The translations under genes were made by a program, and so were the position numbers. 64,000 nucleotides of DNA from Sipunculus nudus. Lineage: Eukaryota > Annelida > Sipuncula > Golfingiida > Sipunculidae. Every line of letters starts with the position of its first letter. Within the stretch, counting starts at the first letter, position 1. Under the pieces are notes generated by a model. That model searched no databases. It was not told the DNA's origin and saw nothing but the letters and a program-made list of their open reading frames with translations. Shown here one piece after another: positions 59,354-64,000 of the stretch. The stretch is from the NCBI GenBank assembly GCA_026874595.1, contig CM049307.1:61286370-61350369 (forward strand). Reading direction: 5' to 3'.

Positions 59354-62300
59354 TTGAAGTAAAAAATGTCACCGGGTCCCGGAAGCCATCATCTGGAGGG
59401 TGTGTTTTTCCTGGTGGTGGTTGCTGCAAAGCCGAGTGCTCCATCCTTGTTTTCCATTGATCTCGTTCTCGTTTTATATTTTGTGAGTCATCGCAGGGGG
59501 ATGAATCACCCGTTTGCTGGCATCAGTATATACGGTAGCTTTTCCTAAATGACATTTGGTACACGCCCATAGAAAGGGCCTTTAATATCCTCAGATCTTA
59601 CTTTTGGTAGTCTGTCCAGCAGGCCTTGTTCTTGTTTACAGGCTTCATCCAGTGTGTGGCGGGCCGGTGTCTGCATGCAGGCTGCAAAGGTACCTACGAC
59701 GGTTATGCATGCTATCACCTGATTGTGAATACAGACCAGCTCTGTAGGTAATATATAGTCATGCTCAGTCTGTTATTTTGCAAAATATTCAGGAAACATA
59801 ATGTCAGCATGGGCATGCTGTGACCAACCTGCCCTATAAGCCTCCTCCAGAGAACCACTGGCAGCGAGACATCTAGTTAGAAGAAACGGCCATAGCCGAA
59901 CAGCCACATGCTGTTTTATTACATGTTATGTGCGGCTGTTTCACAGTCAATTGTCCATTTCTGATCAAGATATGCACCCCTGCCTTACGATACAAGCAGG
60001 TCGCCTGTCCAAGCCACATGGCCTTGAAGCTATATCATAGTGGTGCTACCCAGCTGTATGGTGCTCATGTGATCAAAACATCACTCTGAATATGATAAGT
60101 AGTACAAGCAATGCTTGCTTGCTCTCTCCCCTTCAACGAAGAGAGATTCCGAGGTTCTTGGGGATTTGCTAGCATACCTTATGACCAATTTTTCTGTATT
60201 TACAATAACTGAAGCGTGTCTGTCAGGGTGTGTGTACATGTCTGTTTTTGATAAGACAGCCTGGTATTTTAACCAGTTCCTGCAATGTTTATACCATAGT
60301 ATTCTTATAAAATAATAGGTCGAATATTTTATCGTAGCCATGTGTCAGTTGCCAGAAAAAAACAGAAGCCAGCCGAGCGTGGAGTGCACAGAGCCAATGT
60401 GGTTAAAGTTCGTATTTGAGTGACAGCTCGCCGGCCCAGCAGGTTAGATATTCCCAACCCCTTGCTGGCACAGAGCCTTGTGATGCACCCGGCATTGTTC
60501 TTCTTAACTATATACTGATCTCTGGTACCTATGTTTTAGGGTCCTTCATACCAGGGTTTGTACATATATGGCCACATTTTCCATATATGGCTCCTTAGAT
60601 TATGTAAATGTTTACTAGATTTCCAATCTATTATAAATGCTTTTGTCTAACATTTTAAGAAGCTAAACTGGAGATATTTACAGTTGGAAAGAACAATGTG
60701 TTTTGTGTTTACCATTTAAATACATATCCCTGTCATTATCACAGCTGGTTTCAGTTAAAAAAAACACGTGTCTTTACATTCGAAAGATTTTGGTCCTGTT
60801 TACTATGGAATATTCAAACAAATTGACATTCATACACAATACAAATCACGTGGTAATCCATCCAAGAATCATGAATCTTGGGATGTGATAAAATAAAACA
60901 ATCTGAATTAATTTGTCAAAACATTACTAAGGGAAAATGATGCACAGACAATTTATTTAATTCGTAATTTATCCTTTGACCACCGCTCCTTTTTAAAAAA
61001 TATACTATTCCCCATACTCTGACAACATTGTAACATTGCCTTACAGATACAAATGAATTGTGACAAAACACATCTGTGCAATTAAGCTGGTCATGCATAG
61101 AGTTAATTAATATAAATAAACATTCAGTCCTGTTATAAACTTTCCTAATCTCAACACTATCAATGCTCTTCAAATAAAACATCATGGTAAATGAACTGGC
61201 AAAGACTAAAATCTATATTTCAGCATTTTTATTTTTGGCAGGAGAATAATTATTTATTTAATGATTAATTTTTTTTTCATTATTAAACAATTAAATTGGA
61301 AATATAAACAATCTGAAAATATAAGTTAATTCAGAATTACCTAATTCATATTTATTCCTTAGTTTTTCATATATCATATCAACTTATTCATACATATATA
61401 TATATTTTAATATTTTAAATAATTAAATGTTATAATTGAATTTAAAAGAAAATAATTTTTTAAAGATAAAATCACTGGAAATACATGATACTACTACTTC
61501 GCATCTTCTAGATTATTCCTTTCTTCACTATTCAAAAATGTTTTGTGCATTAGACTTCTCAATTTAATGTATATACATGCATGGTTTACTTTGTTTACTA
61601 AAGTAAAAGATTTAGTAAAATTTATTTAATATGCCATTTTCAAATCAGTTATACAAACAGTTGGTGGATGAGGGAGATAAAAAAATATCATTATGATAAC
61701 TTTCACTATTCCAGAAATGTTTTGTACATAAGACTTCAGAGTTTAATGTATAAACATGGTTAACTTTATTCACTAAAATAAAAGATTCAGTAAAACTGAT
61801 TAAATATGGTATTTTCAATTCAGTTATACAAACGGTTGGTTAGGAGAGGAAGAAACAATATCACTATGCTAATTTTTTAAAGTTCATCAACTTTAATTAA
61901 ATACTGAAATTAATATCGAGTGAATTAAACATATTTTCAATAACATTCAACTTTTGTGTATGCGTGGAGGTAAAAGGGGCAGAGGGGAAACCAACACAGT
62001 TGAACAGAGTGAGCTGCCCGGAGTGAAGCGTAACAACTAGACAAATTGAGGGCTGCAGCACTCACTTCATACCACTGTACTGGGTTGACTTGACGTGAAC
62101 AATACTTGACTTTATGTTTGAAAACTTGAATAAAAGCTACACGTTTTGACAAATTACCTTTAGATTTGTTGGTCAAAATTTAAGGTACTGATTTTACATT
62201 TATGCAAATAACTGAAAAAAAATATACAAAATTCCGATCACTTGACAGGTTATCATTTTGTAAGACAAGCCATAGGAAAAACACGTCTAAAGATAATTTG

Positions 62301-64000
62301 TAAATTAATAAGTATCAAATCAGACAAAGGTTAATTCCAAACAATACGTACCACATTTTATAAAGAGAATTAAATCGTATTTGTCGATGCTCTAGGAAAA
62401 ACTGATCATTTTATAATATCTTATTCGTAGGAAATGTAAAGACAACACCAAAACAAACAAATATTGTCTATGACCCAAGGCTTGAATTAAATTTGTCACT
62501 GCTTTCTGCTTTGGTTCTTTACCTTGGATGCCGACCGATGGCGCTGTGATACTGTCTTCGAGCAATAATTTAAAAAAAAATATGTGGAATTATGGAGAAA
62601 TAAGGAAAATGACACAATTTGCATCATTCGCGACAGTTCAAGACCAAAACATGCATATCCGAAGCATCGTCACAGAGGAGTTAAGTGGCAAAAGTCCGGT
62701 GCGACCACCGTCAGTTACAATATATAGATGTCTTGGAATATTTGCCGGAACTAACACCATGTCGTACGCAAAGTAGGCAATTTTATAGAGCAAACCAGTC
62801 GGAAAACTAAACGTAAAAATAATAATCAATACTACATATGCTTTTTCCTGGACAACTTTAAACCACAGCACTTATCACGAAAATTAACTCGCTCCCAACA
62901 CATATAGACGATGAAATCTCCGACATGTAGAACGTAAACGTCTCTTGGAACTTATTTCCGAACGGGTACCAAGCTAACGGACCAAGAAAAAAAGCATGGA
63001 AGTATTCAACAAGTGTCAATATTAAACTACTGGTGCTACTCTGCATTTAGTTGATTTGACTTACAATAACCCGCTTGTACCACATATTCAGGTAAATGTG
63101 GGTGTAAATGTAAACAATTTAACGCATACGGTTTTCTTTAGATTTGGTTGAATTTTGTGGACAGTCAGGCTAACAACCAAGTTACAATCTGTTATATTTT
63201 TGGAGTAATCTGAATCGCCATAATGATCTTCATTCGTAAGATTCTATACCTTTGTGACGGCTATTTCTATGCCCGTGCCGAGCGCTAGCCGTGACAACCC
63301 GACTTCGTAGGCAAAGAAAATTGTTCTGGTAAGCCTACTTGAGTTGTGATACAAGCAATATCGAGGAATGCATCGCAGTGGTCTTCCATCATTAATATTA
63401 TTGTAAACAGCCAACAATCTTAGCATTATATTACGAATGATGCATTAATGCAAGAGAATATATGTGAACTTACAACCAAAACTGAAACACCGTATCTATG
63501 GTAACGAGCCATTTCCTATATCGTGTACAAGTTGGCTGCACCCAGTAACCCGTGCGAGCCATGCTTGTATTCATGCTGTCAGAAATTCAAGAAACATGCG
63601 GAGGGATTTGCCAATATGCTGAGTAACAAAGGAACTTTTCTCGTTCATGTTTGGTGTTTTAAGAAAGTGCACAATAAATACAAACGATTAGCCCGGTGTA
63701 TGTCGACCGACAGTGTATCTTAAGGCCATGAGCCTGGGGTGTTGTCAGAAATGACGAAAATATGTGCATCCTCATGCAGCCTTATAATACGTTCCTCAGA
63801 CCTAGATGTAAAGGCACAATGGCAGGTCGGTTATCTGGTCGTGATGTCAGAGGGCCGATATGGCGCTAGCAAAGCGCCAGAGCCATTCATTAGTATTAAG
63901 TGATGGCTTTGTTCTAGACGTGACGCGTGACCAGCGATGAGTTGTTGAATCGAGACAAACATCTAACTCATTCACTACTCTTCGGCTTTTTCAAATCAAT
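59354..64000. other. Gene-free part of segment A2
   Basis: Equivalent to 19321-23927: the thrice-present block (about 60500-61200), the 180-bp tandem duplication (about 61530-61840), and the first arm of the MITE-like palindrome at the very end. No gene was recognised. Confidence 0.5.

Larger units (their letters stand above)
49137..64000 (+). repeat. Duplicated segment A2 (right copy, cut by window end)
   Basis: Copy of 8416-23927 in the same orientation, starting exactly at AATAAGCTTATGCAT. Differences include the 721-bp block missing at 49170, extra blocks of about 96 bp (53599-53694), 13 bp (near 54829) and 47 bp (near 61415-61460), shorter (TA)n tracts, and scattered substitutions. Indels between the copies break most small frames, which argues that these are not genes. 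It carries protocadherin copy 2. Confidence 0.92.

Overview
The window looks like nuclear DNA from a marine invertebrate, most likely a mollusc with bivalve-like repeat content. The clues are AT-rich non-coding sequence, many long (TA)n tracts, (ACGG)n-bearing repeats with 180-bp tandem cores that resemble the bivalve 'pearl'/CvA elements, a tRNA-headed SINE, decayed CR1/L2-like and DIRS-like retroelements, and an intronless protocadherin of the lophotrochozoan kind. The species cannot be named from this alone.

Only three gene copies can be supported. Two are near-identical single-exon protocadherins on the minus strand (16717-19242 and 56759-59275). Each has a signal peptide, seven cadherin repeats, one membrane helix and a 16-residue tail. 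The third is a two-exon chondroitin sulfate N-acetylgalactosaminyltransferase on the minus strand (39663-43722). It keeps all its family motifs but, as read, carries two in-frame TAG codons and one homopolymer frameshift.

Layout: 1-8.4 kb is gene-free repeat-rich DNA. 8,416-23,927 or beyond is segment A1, holding protocadherin copy 1. 24-37 kb is a nest of mobile elements: a DIRS remnant, a SINE with target-site duplication, a TIR element, a 180-bp tandem array split by a Helitron-like insertion, and clustered (ACGG)n repeats. 37.5-38.3 kb holds an older diverged copy of part of A1. 39.7-43.8 kb is the glycosyltransferase, with hAT-like and LINE remnants in its intron. 43.8-49.1 kb contains a pogo-like MITE, another Helitron-like end and a possible promoter. 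49,137-64,000 is segment A2, a copy of A1 about 1-2.5% diverged, holding protocadherin copy 2 and cut off by the window end.

A1 and A2 lie head to tail with a period of 40,721 bp at their left edges. The repeating unit therefore probably includes both the protocadherin and the glycosyltransferase, and a second glycosyltransferase copy is expected beyond the window. Uncollapsed haplotypes in the assembly are the main alternative. The two protocadherins differ almost only by amino-acid-changing substitutions: about 48 replacements against about 11 silent changes, with none silent over residues 352-617. Protocadherins act in cell-cell recognition; the glycosyltransferase family starts or extends chondroitin sulfate chains in the Golgi. 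Nothing in the sequence shows that the two genes work together.
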